NCBI GenBank assembly: GCA_913061095.1
Contig: CAJXVM010000007.1
Location: forward strand, 62,001 to 126,000
Direction of reading: 5' to 3'
Source of the DNA: an uncultured Ignavibacteria bacterium
Lineage (GTDB): Bacteria; Bacteroidota; Ignavibacteria; SZUA-365
Length of the DNA stretch: 64,000 bases
Shown: positions 39,562 to 48,573 of the stretch, one piece after another
Layout: each line of letters begins with the position of its first letter
Position numbering within the stretch: the stretch's first letter is position 1
Translations under genes and position numbers: made by a program
Notes under the pieces: generated by a model
The model's database searches: none
Told to the model about the DNA's origin: nothing
The model's input: the letters and a program-made list of their open reading frames with translations, nothing else

Positions 39562-42500
39562 TTACCTGACGATGGTGCAACGACGTGTCAGAACCTTTCC
39601 GCCCGATTCGAGGCGGATCATGTACAGACCGGAGGGCAGGGCGGCACCCTGCTCATCGATCGTTCTCCAGGTTACCGCGTAACTGCCCGGACGCCGCGTC
39701 GCGTCGACAAGCGCACTGACGCGCCTGCCGAGCAGATCGAACACCTGCAGCAGCACCGGACCCTCCCGGTCGACACTGTACTGCAGGACAGTCTGTTCAC
39801 CGCTGCGCACCGGATTCGGGTAGTTCTGCTCCAGCGCGAAGCGCGGCGTGTGCGGTTCGGAGACTTCGTAGCGCAGAAGGAAGCTGCGCGTACCGCTGAT
39901 ATCGACCTCGAACACGGATGCCTGTCCGGTTCGGAACTCGTAGAGCAGCGCACCGTTCTCGTCGAGCAGCTGCACGGAACGCAGCAGCTCGGACCGCGGC
40001 TTGAGGGCCAGCCGGACGCTGCCACGGTGCTGAATGCGCAGGGTGTTGTCGCCCGGACTGAAGAACAGCGTCCCCTCTCCACTGCGTGCGTCAAAGAGCC
40101 CGCCCGGAGGAAGCACCGGCAGTGACAGGATATCGAGTTCACCGGTTTCGAGCGGCCGCGAAGCGAGACGCAGGATCTGTCCGCCGCTACTGCCTGGCAT
40201 GACGCTCAGCGTGGCAACGGTCGTGATCCCCGCCATGGCTTTCTCGTAGGTCGTCGCATCTCCGCCGCGGGGACTGCTTCCAGCGAATGAAAGCGATGCG
40301 TTCGGATCCAGCCGCACCCAGTACCCTTCGCCGGGATCGACGCTGGTCGGAATGACGTACCCGAGGGAGGGATCCCAGCCGAAGATGGAATGCATGCACC
40401 CTGCGGGATTCTGCCCGATGGCACTCACCGCCACCGGATGCGAAATACTGCCAATCATATTCCAGCCATACCCGTAGGGCTCTCCGAGACCGCTGAGATT
40501 ATTCAGCGTGTTGCTGGTCACCTCGTTGCCGACGAACAGCGTCGACGGCGTGGCCGTCTTCAGCCAGTAGCCAACGCCGAAGTCCATCTCGGTAACCCCT
40601 TCATACGACCCGTGCGTGATGTTGAAGCGGTACAGTCTCGTGAGGGGATCGGGATAGAGCGATGACATGATGCCGCTGACCATCTTCACCGGCAGGGAGA
40701 CCATCTCCCAGTCACCCGAATTGCGCCGCGTGAAGCGGAACATGTCCTCGTTCGGATCCGGGATGTAATCCGGGATGTCGATCGTCGTAGTGTCCGGGAT
40801 CTTGGTCGGGTCGTCCTCGTCCGGGATGACGATGATCTCGCGCTCCGGATCGTCGTTTTCCTCGTCCGGGCATATGCGCAGCATGAATGTGGAATCGAGC
40901 TGCGTGATGCGCGAGACGCGCGCCGGGACGAAGGCTCCCTCGCCATTCTTCTCGTAGATCTTCAGACGGAAGGGATTGTAATACGGGAGCGCCGCCCCTG
41001 TTTTCTTGTGCTTGATGAGCACTTCGAGGTTCACGCAGGGGAATTCATCCGGATCGACACGCTCGGTCGTGATGTCAACCTCCGGCTCCTCGGTCGGCGG
41101 CGGACACTCCGGCTCCTTCACGTCGACATAGAAGATGTACGTGCCCTCATCGGAGAGTTCGTAACTCGATGTCGTGTGCATGTCGAGATCCACCGACAGT
41201 GCGGGGATGCGCAGCCGCATCGTGAACGACGACGACAGCGGCGGCGTGGACCATTGCAGGCGCAGAGGCGCGGCCGCCGAAGCGAACTGCAGGCTGCCGA
41301 TGTACGTATGCTGCTGCTTGATGCCACGGATATCCGTCGGACTGCCCTGCGAGGCCTTGATATTGGTCCAGCGCGCATCGAACGTCAGGGGCGGAGGAAT
41401 GGGGGGAAGGTCCGTCTCACCCGTACCCGCGTCGATGCTGTCACTCGCACCGCCCTGCATGCCGTATTCCAGGCGTGTGCTGCCCTGCAGCGCATTGGTC
41501 ACGGAGATGATATGCGACCACTGCGGCATGGGCTCCGGTATGCAGGGTTTCGGGCGATAGACCGCGATCAGTCGCTTATGCTTCCACATCACGACCGGCA
41601 GGGGATTGGTTGCCGCGCTGGTGTCGCCAACCCATCTGATGAATTCATGGAACTCGGCTGGCTTTGCCTCCGCCATTGTCGTGCTGCCAACAGCATGAGT
41701 CGTGTGAACGTATAGTGGAGGATTCCAGCAATTGGGATTCAGAACAACCAGTCCGACTTCGTCGTTCGGAAGCTCGTTGGTCTCGGGGATCACTACATGC
41801 TCACCCGGCGGCGTATTCGGCGTAATGCCGATGGGCAGAGGATTCTGTGCGCCGGAGAATGTCTCTCCGACAAAACGCACGAATGTCTGGTCCGGAGGAG
41901 GAATGTAAAGCAGGTTGAAGTTCGCGCCCGTCTTCGGATCGAATCCCGGTCGGGTCGGAATCACCAGCTCCGGCGGCGGGAAGGGCTCCATGATCACGAG
42001 GCCGGGATACGGCTTCGGTATGGTCACGCGCACGCAATTGGCGCAGATTCCCACGAGGGTCGGATAGATCTGCGCCCGCGAGATCGCTATGGAATATTCA
42101 CCGTACCCGAAATGTCCGCTGAAGCGGTCGACAAGATCGTACATTCCGGAAATGTTGCGGATTTCCGCGTCCACCTTGATGATGTACTCGCCGTCCTCGG
42201 GCAGGCTCATGACCCACCCGCCGAGTGTCGTGCTGTAGTATGCAGGATGTTCAGTGGTAGTTCCCGCCCGGCGCCAGCTCATCTTCGGTTTGAAATGCGA
42301 TCCATCCTTCACTTTCAGCAGCATCTGCACCTTTGTGCCGAACAGGACGGACGAGGAACTGAGTCCGATGACGGTGATGCGGTAATGATCCGCCTTGGGA
42401 CGGCGCCAGCTGAATTCGCCGGAGGCACCGGCAATCGTCACGGCACCGTGCACCGTGTAAGGATCGATACCCGGTCCCATCGAGGGAAGCGTTTTCGGCG

Positions 42501-44619
42501 AGGATGCCGTGTTCACCTCATTGGCGTCATAGCAGTACACCGTGTCGGCAGGACTCGCCGGGCGCGTGCGGATGCTCGCCACGACGGATGGATTGCCTTC
42601 GAGTGTATTGTAGACGCCACGAATGCGGAAACGGTATTCACGGTTGGGCTGGATATCCTCGTTCCCACCCGTGCCGGGCACCGAGTGAATCCGCGCCCCG
42701 GTCCACTCGTTCCGATTGACGACGTTGGGATGATTAAGGACAATATGCGACGGTGTCACTTCCACCCAGCTCGACCCGCGCTGATACTCGATCTTCGTCT
42801 GCGTATGCGTCATGTCGTAATTCGAGCGCCAGCGCAATGCCACGCAGGGATCCGGTGACATCGTGTGGTTGTACTCGGAAAGCCAGGCGGTCAGTGTCGT
42901 GTTGCTGGTCTGATAATCCGGCGGATTCGCTGTGTAATGCGCCACGACATCCACGATGGGATTGCTCCAGGAGGAGTACAGTGCCGAGGACGGCAGTTCC
43001 GTTCCGTAATGGTAAAGATCCGCGGAATGACCGTCTTTGTACTTCACTTCCCAGTGGCTGAAATAGTATGTCGTGCCGCCGTAGTGGCGGGTCAGGTACA
43101 CGGTGACACGCATGCAGTAGTCATGCGCCACGGGAACATAAATCGGCTCATAGAATGGCCATGTTCCCCCATCGCAGTTATGCAGATGCATGGGGAAGTC
43201 CTGCGGCGTCGTGCGGAAGCGGCGCAGCGGAACTCGCTGCGAAACGGGAATCAATCCGGTATGCACCGGCGTCGCAAGGCTCGTACCACCGGTATAATTC
43301 CCTTTCATGATCCCGTCGAAACCGTGCATTCGGTAGCCCGGGTGACCGGGCGCCGGCTGGTAGCGCTGACAGTTCCAGTTCGGCTGGCCACGGTATGTAT
43401 CGTCACACTGGCTCTGCTTTTTCAGGTATTCGTCCGGGCAGCCGAAAATGTGACCGATTTCGTGAGCAATGACATTGCGATACGGGTTCGCGAGCGGATC
43501 AGGGACGGCCTGCCAGTAACGGTTATCCAGCGCATAATACAAGCCATCCCGGTCGCCTCCGCTCTGCCACCAGACCGCATGCGGCCAGATGCCCTCTTCC
43601 GGAGTGCCCTTGTAGGCAATGAATCCGCAGAAGGCTTCGTTGCCGCCGTAATGATTTCGGACGTAACTGTTGTATGCACGTACCCAGAGCACGTGATCAC
43701 CGATTCCCCAGCTGAGGGGGAATGGCTCGTCGAATACACGGTCGAGAACCGTCGGGATGAAATTCTCTTCCTTGATTACGGTCGGTTCGCCGCTGACCTG
43801 GCACGCCGAATTCCACGGGCTGAAAATATGCCAGTGATGGATCATCGTGCGGCCGTACTTGGAGGCTTCCGACGTCCAGAACGTCATCGCCTGGGAGCAC
43901 AGCGTCCGATAGTCGTTGTAGACGCTCGTCGGCCAGTCCCATGACCCGGTGCCGCTGCGGCTTTCCACGAAAAACGTGCTGTGATGCACGTGTCCGTAAG
44001 CCTTGGTGGCATGACCGAGCAGTTCATCCTCACTGCCCCCCGGTCCTTCCGGCTCGGGGGCGTTCACGACGATCACCGGGCCGTCATTCGGCAGCACGTC
44101 GCGCAGTGATTCGTATTTCAGTTCCGCTTCCTCCATCGCCTGACGGCGTTCCTCGGTCATGGGCATATGCGCCCATTCCAGGAAATTCCGAACCGCCTCG
44201 TCGGCCTCCGTCAGCTCACGCTTGGAAAGAAGCTGGCGATTGTCGAGGTCGGCGACGGTATAGGATACCGCCTCCACGCCGAAATCGCGTCCGGCGGCGG
44301 AGATCCGTGCCGAGAGCACTTCCTCCCGCGCATCGGGCGGCACCCAGGCGAGTATGCGTCCGGGCGAGGATATGATGGAAACAAGCGCGCCGCGCTCGGT
44401 CAGCGCGTCGGCGAGTGCGCGCGCTTCAGCATCCGTGTGGCAATCGCTCTCCACGACGGCCAGGTGCTGATAGTGCGCTTCGACCCCGGCCGACACGATG
44501 TCGGGCGGGACGTAGCGAGGCGTGGGCACCATCTCCTGTGCCTGCAGCTGAACGGAAAACAGGAGCATTCCGCTCAGGCCCAGAAACAGCAGCGCCCGAA
44601 TCGTTCGAAAAGCGTTCAT
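39562..44619 (-). CDS. Giant secreted zinc metalloprotease-like protein with T9SS sorting domain
   Basis: Zinc motif VIAHEIGHIFGCPDEY (HExxHxxGxxD); C-terminal LEQNYPNPVRSGEQTVLQYSVDREGPVLLQVFDLLGRRV...LPSGLYMIRLESGGKVLTRRCTIVR. Confidence 0.85.
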   Translation of the reverse strand: MNAFRTIRALLFLGLSGMLLFSVQLQAQEMVPTPRYVPPDIVSAGVEAHYQHLAVVESDCHTDAEARALADALTERGALVSIISSPGRILAWVPPDAREEVLSARISAAGRDFGVEAVSYTVADLDNRQLLSKRELTEADEAVRNFLEWAHMPMTEERRQAMEEAELKYESLRDVLPNDGPVIVVNAPEPEGPGGSEDELLGHATKAYGHVHHSTFFVESRSGTGSWDWPTSVYNDYRTLCSQAMTFWTSEASKYGRTMIHHWHIFSPWNSACQVSGEPTVIKEENFIPTVLDRVFDEPFPLSWGIGDHVLWVRAYNSYVRNHYGGNEAFCGFIAYKGTPEEGIWPHAVWWQSGGDRDGLYYALDNRYWQAVPDPLANPYRNVIAHEIGHIFGCPDEYLKKQSQCDDTYRGQPNWNCQRYQPAPGHPGYRMHGFDGIMKGNYTGGTSLATPVHTGLIPVSQRVPLRRFRTTPQDFPMHLHNCDGGTWPFYEPIYVPVAHDYCMRVTVYLTRHYGGTTYYFSHWEVKYKDGHSADLYHYGTELPSSALYSSWSNPIVDVVAHYTANPPDYQTSNTTLTAWLSEYNHTMSPDPCVALRWRSNYDMTHTQTKIEYQRGSSWVEVTPSHIVLNHPNVVNRNEWTGARIHSVPGTGGNEDIQPNREYRFRIRGVYNTLEGNPSVVASIRTRPASPADTVYCYDANEVNTASSPKTLPSMGPGIDPYTVHGAVTIAGASGEFSWRRPKADHYRITVIGLSSSSVLFGTKVQMLLKVKDGSHFKPKMSWRRAGTTTEHPAYYSTTLGGWVMSLPEDGEYIIKVDAEIRNISGMYDLVDRFSGHFGYGEYSIAISRAQIYPTLVGICANCVRVTIPKPYPGLVIMEPFPPPELVIPTRPGFDPKTGANFNLLYIPPPDQTFVRFVGETFSGAQNPLPIGITPNTPPGEHVVIPETNELPNDEVGLVVLNPNCWNPPLYVHTTHAVGSTTMAEAKPAEFHEFIRWVGDTSAATNPLPVVMWKHKRLIAVYRPKPCIPEPMPQWSHIISVTNALQGSTRLEYGMQGGASDSIDAGTGETDLPPIPPPLTFDARWTNIKASQGSPTDIRGIKQQHTYIGSLQFASAAAPLRLQWSTPPLSSSFTMRLRIPALSVDLDMHTTSSYELSDEGTYIFYVDVKEPECPPPTEEPEVDITTERVDPDEFPCVNLEVLIKHKKTGAALPYYNPFRLKIYEKNGEGAFVPARVSRITQLDSTFMLRICPDEENDDPEREIIVIPDEDDPTKIPDTTTIDIPDYIPDPNEDMFRFTRRNSGDWEMVSLPVKMVSGIMSSLYPDPLTRLYRFNITHGSYEGVTEMDFGVGYWLKTATPSTLFVGNEVTSNTLNNLSGLGEPYGYGWNMIGSISHPVAVSAIGQNPAGCMHSIFGWDPSLGYVIPTSVDPGEGYWVRLDPNASLSFAGSSPRGGDATTYEKAMAGITTVATLSVMPGSSGGQILRLASRPLETGELDILSLPVLPPGGLFDARSGEGTLFFSPGDNTLRIQHRGSVRLALKPRSELLRSVQLLDENGALLYEFRTGQASVFEVDISGTRSFLLRYEVSEPHTPRFALEQNYPNPVRSGEQTVLQYSVDREGPVLLQVFDLLGRRVSALVDATRRPGSYAVTWRTIDEQGAALPSGLYMIRLESGGKVLTRRCTIVR

Positions 44620-44952
44620 GGCAGCATCCTCTGCGTTGATAGAAGAGTATGGTAAGTTCAGCTCTTTGAGGAACTGGTTCGACTCGTTATCGCGTCATGC
44701 TGCGTCCGCGCAAAGTACGCGGACATTCTCCCGAACGACTGTGCGGTTGCTCCCTGCGGTCGCAGCGCGTTGGGGATAATGCTGTCAGGTATTGTTGAAT
44801 AGTTCAGATATATCAAATTTTCCAGACGAAGTCAAGTCCCGCTTTGCGTCACCTGCAGACAACGCTCACAAAGGGAAGGATCACAGCCGGATTCGCATTT
44901 CCGCCGCGGTTTGCTGATATTTTGGTTTCCACGACACCAACGGCAGAGATCC

Positions 44953-47652
44953 ATGGAGCGCTTCTTTATCATCGACGGAATGGCCATCGCCTACCGCGCC
45001 TATTTCGCCTTTATCAACCGTCCCCTGATCAATTCAAAAGGCATGAACACCAGCGCCGTCTTCGGCTTCGTCAACACGCTGGAGAAAATCCTCTCCGACG
45101 AGAAACCGGACCACGTCGCCGTCGCCTTCGATACCGCCGAGCCCACCTTCCGGCACGAACGCTACGCGGAATACAAGGCCACGCGCGAAAAAATGCCCGA
45201 TGACATGGTCGAGCAGCTCCCGTACCTGAAAGACATCGTCAAGGCCTACAATATCCCACTGCTCGAACTGCCCGGCTGGGAGGCCGACGACATCATCGGC
45301 ACGCTGGCCCGGCGCGCGGAATCGGAGGATCTCGAATGCTATCTCGTCACGCCCGACAAGGATTTCATGCAGCTGGTCACCGAGCGCGTGAAAATGTACA
45401 GGCCGGGCAAGCGCAGCGACCAGTACGAGATCGTCGACATCGAAGGCGTGCGCGAAAAGTTCGGCGTGACGCCGGAACAGGTGGTGGAAGTGCTCGGACT
45501 GATGGGCGACAGCTCCGACAACATTCCGGGCGTCAGGGGCATCGGCGAGAAAACCGCCATTCCCCTGATACAGGAATACGGCTCGATCACCGCGCTGTAC
45601 GAACATCTCGACGACATTGCGAAAAAGGGCGTGCGCACGAAACTCGAGGATCAGCGCGACGAAGCCTTCCTCTCGCGCGACCTGGTCGTCATCGACACCG
45701 CGGCGCCCGTGGACGTCGATCCACAGGATCTGCGCTTTGCGGAAAAGGACCGCGAGACGCTGCGCTCCATTTTCGAAGAACTCGAAATGCGCAGCTTCAT
45801 TGAAAAGCTCGAGGAGGAATCCGGCGACGGCAGCACCGGCTCTTCCACCGGCATGAAGGATATCGAATCCGAGCAGCACGAATACGTCACGGTCACCACG
45901 GCCGCGGAGCTCGACGCCATGGTGCAGGAGATCGCCGCCGAGATGGAATTCTGCTTCGACACAGAGACCAGCGGACGCCATCCGCTGCATTCCGAGCTGG
46001 TGGGGATGTCCTTCGCCGTGCGTCCCCGGCACGCCTGGTACGTTCCCGCCAATGGCACACTTGCGCGCGACGACATCGTCGAAGCCGTGCGTCCCCTCTT
46101 CAGCGGCGACGCCGTGCTCATCGGACAGAACCTGAAATTCGACCTGCTCGTCCTTCGCCGCCTCGGCATCGCATGCGACCTCCCGCTCTACGACACCCTG
46201 CTCGCGGCATACATCCTGCGTCCCGAAGGTGACCACAACATGGACGCCCTGGCGATGCAGTACCTCAACTACCGTCCCGTGCCGATTTCCACCCTCATCG
46301 GCAAGGGACGCAAGCAGCTGTCGATGGCCGACATCCCGGTCGAGCAGGTGGCGCCCTACGCCGCGGAGGATGCCGACATCACACTGCAGCTCGCCGGCGT
46401 GCTGCGCAAGGAAATCGCGAACACCGGGCAGGCGAAACTGCTCGCGGAGATGGAATTCCCTCTCGTGCATGTGCTCACGGAAATGGAATTCACCGGCGTG
46501 CGCATCGACACCGGCATCCTCGAGGAGATTTCGCTGGATCTCGAAAAGCAGATCGACCGCATCACCACGGAAATCCACACGCTTGCCGGCGGGGAGTTCA
46601 ACATCAAATCCACCAAGCAGCTCGGCGAAGTGCTCTTCGAGCGGCTGGAGCTGCCGGCGCGCAAGAAAACCAAGACCGGATACTCCACCGACGTCTCCGT
46701 GCTGGAATCCCTCGTCGGCATCCACCCTATCATCGAGCACATCCTGCTCTACCGGCAGCTCACCAAGCTGAAATCCACCTATGTCGATGCGCTGCCGAGG
46801 CTCATCCATCCCGAAACCGGGCGTGTCCACACCTCCTACAACCAGGCCGTGGCCGCGACCGGACGCCTCAGCTCCACCGATCCCAACCTGCAGAACATTC
46901 CCATCCGCACCGAGGCGGGCCGGGAGATCCGGCGGGCCTTCGTGCCGTCCGATGAAGGACGCGTGCTGCTCTCGGCCGACTACTCGCAGATCGAGCTGCG
47001 CCTGGCGGCGGAGATTTCGGGCGACGAGGGACTGCTGGAGGCGTTCGCGTCGGGAGAGGACATCCACACGAGCACGGCGGTGCGACTGTTCGAGATTTCG
47101 GCCGATGAAGTCACCTCCGAACAGCGGCGGCGCGCGAAGACCACGAACTTCGGTATTCTGTACGGCATCAGCGCCTTCGGACTGGCGCAGCGCCTGGGCA
47201 TCGAGAACAACGACGCGAAGGAGCTGATCGACATCTACTTCGAGAAATACCCGCGCATCAACCGCTACATCGCCGACACCATTGCGTTCTGCAAGGAGCA
47301 TGGCTACGTGGAGACCCTGCTCGGGCGGCGGCGCTACATTCCCGACATCCGCAGCAAGAACCGCAACGTGCGGATGTTCGCCGAGCGCACCGCCATCAAC
47401 GCGCCCATCCAGGGCAGCGCGGCCGACATGATCAAGATCGCGATGATCCGCATTCACCGGGAGCTGCGCGAGCGCGGCTTCGCGGCAAAGATGATCATGC
47501 AGGTGCATGACGAGCTGATTTTCGACGTGCCCGAGGCGGAGGCGGACGAGCTGCACGCGCTGGTGGTCGACCGCATGCGCACGGCGATGGACCTGCGCGT
47601 GCCCATCGACGTCGAGACCGGCACCGGACGCACCTGGCTGGAGGCGCACTAA
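44953..47652 (+). CDS. polA: DNA polymerase I
   Basis: 5'-3' exonuclease domain MERFFIIDGMAIAYRAYFAF; 3'-5' exo motif FCFDTETSG; polymerase DYSQIELRLAAEISGDEGLLEAF, RRRAKTTNFGILYGISAFGLAQRL, MIMQVHDELIFDVPE. Confidence 0.98.
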   Translation: MERFFIIDGMAIAYRAYFAFINRPLINSKGMNTSAVFGFVNTLEKILSDEKPDHVAVAFDTAEPTFRHERYAEYKATREKMPDDMVEQLPYLKDIVKAYNIPLLELPGWEADDIIGTLARRAESEDLECYLVTPDKDFMQLVTERVKMYRPGKRSDQYEIVDIEGVREKFGVTPEQVVEVLGLMGDSSDNIPGVRGIGEKTAIPLIQEYGSITALYEHLDDIAKKGVRTKLEDQRDEAFLSRDLVVIDTAAPVDVDPQDLRFAEKDRETLRSIFEELEMRSFIEKLEEESGDGSTGSSTGMKDIESEQHEYVTVTTAAELDAMVQEIAAEMEFCFDTETSGRHPLHSELVGMSFAVRPRHAWYVPANGTLARDDIVEAVRPLFSGDAVLIGQNLKFDLLVLRRLGIACDLPLYDTLLAAYILRPEGDHNMDALAMQYLNYRPVPISTLIGKGRKQLSMADIPVEQVAPYAAEDADITLQLAGVLRKEIANTGQAKLLAEMEFPLVHVLTEMEFTGVRIDTGILEEISLDLEKQIDRITTEIHTLAGGEFNIKSTKQLGEVLFERLELPARKKTKTGYSTDVSVLESLVGIHPIIEHILLYRQLTKLKSTYVDALPRLIHPETGRVHTSYNQAVAATGRLSSTDPNLQNIPIRTEAGREIRRAFVPSDEGRVLLSADYSQIELRLAAEISGDEGLLEAFASGEDIHTSTAVRLFEISADEVTSEQRRRAKTTNFGILYGISAFGLAQRLGIENNDAKELIDIYFEKYPRINRYIADTIAFCKEHGYVETLLGRRRYIPDIRSKNRNVRMFAERTAINAPIQGSAADMIKIAMIRIHRELRERGFAAKMIMQVHDELIFDVPEAEADELHALVVDRMRTAMDLRVPIDVETGTGRTWLEAH

Positions 47653-48333
47653 TGACGCCCCGGCAGCAGCTTCTGCTGATCATCGGACTGCTCGTGCTCT
47701 CGATCCTGTTCTGGAGCTCGCCGGTGCTGTATCCGGTGAAGCTGTTCGTGGTGCTGCTGCACGAGCTGAGTCACGCGCTGGCGGCACTGCTCACCGGCGG
47801 ATCGGTCGAGCGCATTACCATCGACAGCCGCATCGGCGGCATGGCGGTCACCCGCGGGGGATGGTTGTGGGTGGTGGTATCGAGCGGCTACCTGGGCAGC
47901 ATGCTGCTCGGCGGCGCGATCTTCCTGCTGTCGCTGCGTGCCCGGATGAGCGTGATGCTCGCCGCCGTCACCGGCGTGATCGTGCTGCTGGTGACCCTCC
48001 TTTTTGTCCGCAACAGCTTCGGGGTTATTTTTGGAATCGTGTTCGGCGGCGCGCTGCTGGCCGCGGCGCGCTGGCTGTCCGAACGCTGGCTGCGCGTGCG
48101 GCGCCATGAGCTGTCTCTACGCGCTGGTCGATGTCAAGCAGGATCTCGTCACGCTCGAAGACCGCGTCACCGACGCCAGCATCTTCGCCGGCATGACCGG
48201 CATTCCCGCCATCGTCTGGGGCGTGCTCTGGAGCGTGCTGGCCCTGGCCGTATTCATCCTCATCATGCGCACCGCGTGGCGGATGTCGGCAGGTCGTGAA
48301 ACGGCGCGCGTCCGGCCCCCGACCCGGTCCTGA
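47652..48333 (+). pseudogene. M50-family (M50B-like) metallopeptidase split by an apparent frameshift
   Basis: VVLLHELSHALAALLTGGSVERITI in frame of 47652; conserved C-terminal part MSCLYALVDVKQDLV...SIFAGMTGIPAIVWGVLWSVLALAVF continues in the +1 frame (ORF 48004-48333); the original frame becomes Arg/His-rich noise. Confidence 0.68.
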
Positions 48334-48351
48334 TCGCGGCCCCCGTCCCCT

Positions 48352-48438
48352 GTAGGGGCGAGATTCATCTCGCCCGGGGCGTCGCGTCCGCCGCCGCACG
48401 GATGACACGGATTCGGGCGGGATGAATCCCGCCCCTAC
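48352..48438. repeat. Inverted pair of REP-like palindromic elements
   Basis: GTAGGGGCGAGATTCATCTCGCCC (48352-48375) and GGGCGGGATGAATCCCGCCCCTAC (48415-48438), inverted copies differing by paired stem substitutions. Confidence 0.82.
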
Positions 48439-48459
48439 GATTGCACGGATTGCACGGAT

Positions 48460-48518
48460 GGGTCAGAAAAATGACCGACGAGTACAATTTTCTGATCCAC
48501 GAGTCATTTTTCTGACCC
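48460..48518. repeat. 16-bp perfect inverted repeat
   Basis: GGGTCAGAAAAATGAC (48460-48475) ... GTCATTTTTCTGACCC (48503-48518). Confidence 0.88.
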
Positions 48519-48573
48519 GCCAGTCACCACGCGCCGTAACTCATTCATTTCCCTCATTTTAGCATCCCCGATT

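Noticed and set aside
44640-44950. Intergenic gap between the metalloprotease gene and polA as a possible ncRNA
   Set aside because: Checked for strong hairpins or conserved motifs and saw none convincing; likely just a divergent promoter region.
45034-47649. 871-aa minus-strand ORF antisense to the whole of polA
   Set aside because: polA is unmistakable on the plus strand; high GC3 removes stop codons from the complementary frame. No domain motifs in the antisense product.
48460-48518. CRISPR-like interpretation of the repeated GTCATTTTTCTGACCC motif
   Set aside because: Only two exact arms in inverted orientation plus one degenerate copy; no regular spacers and no cas genes.
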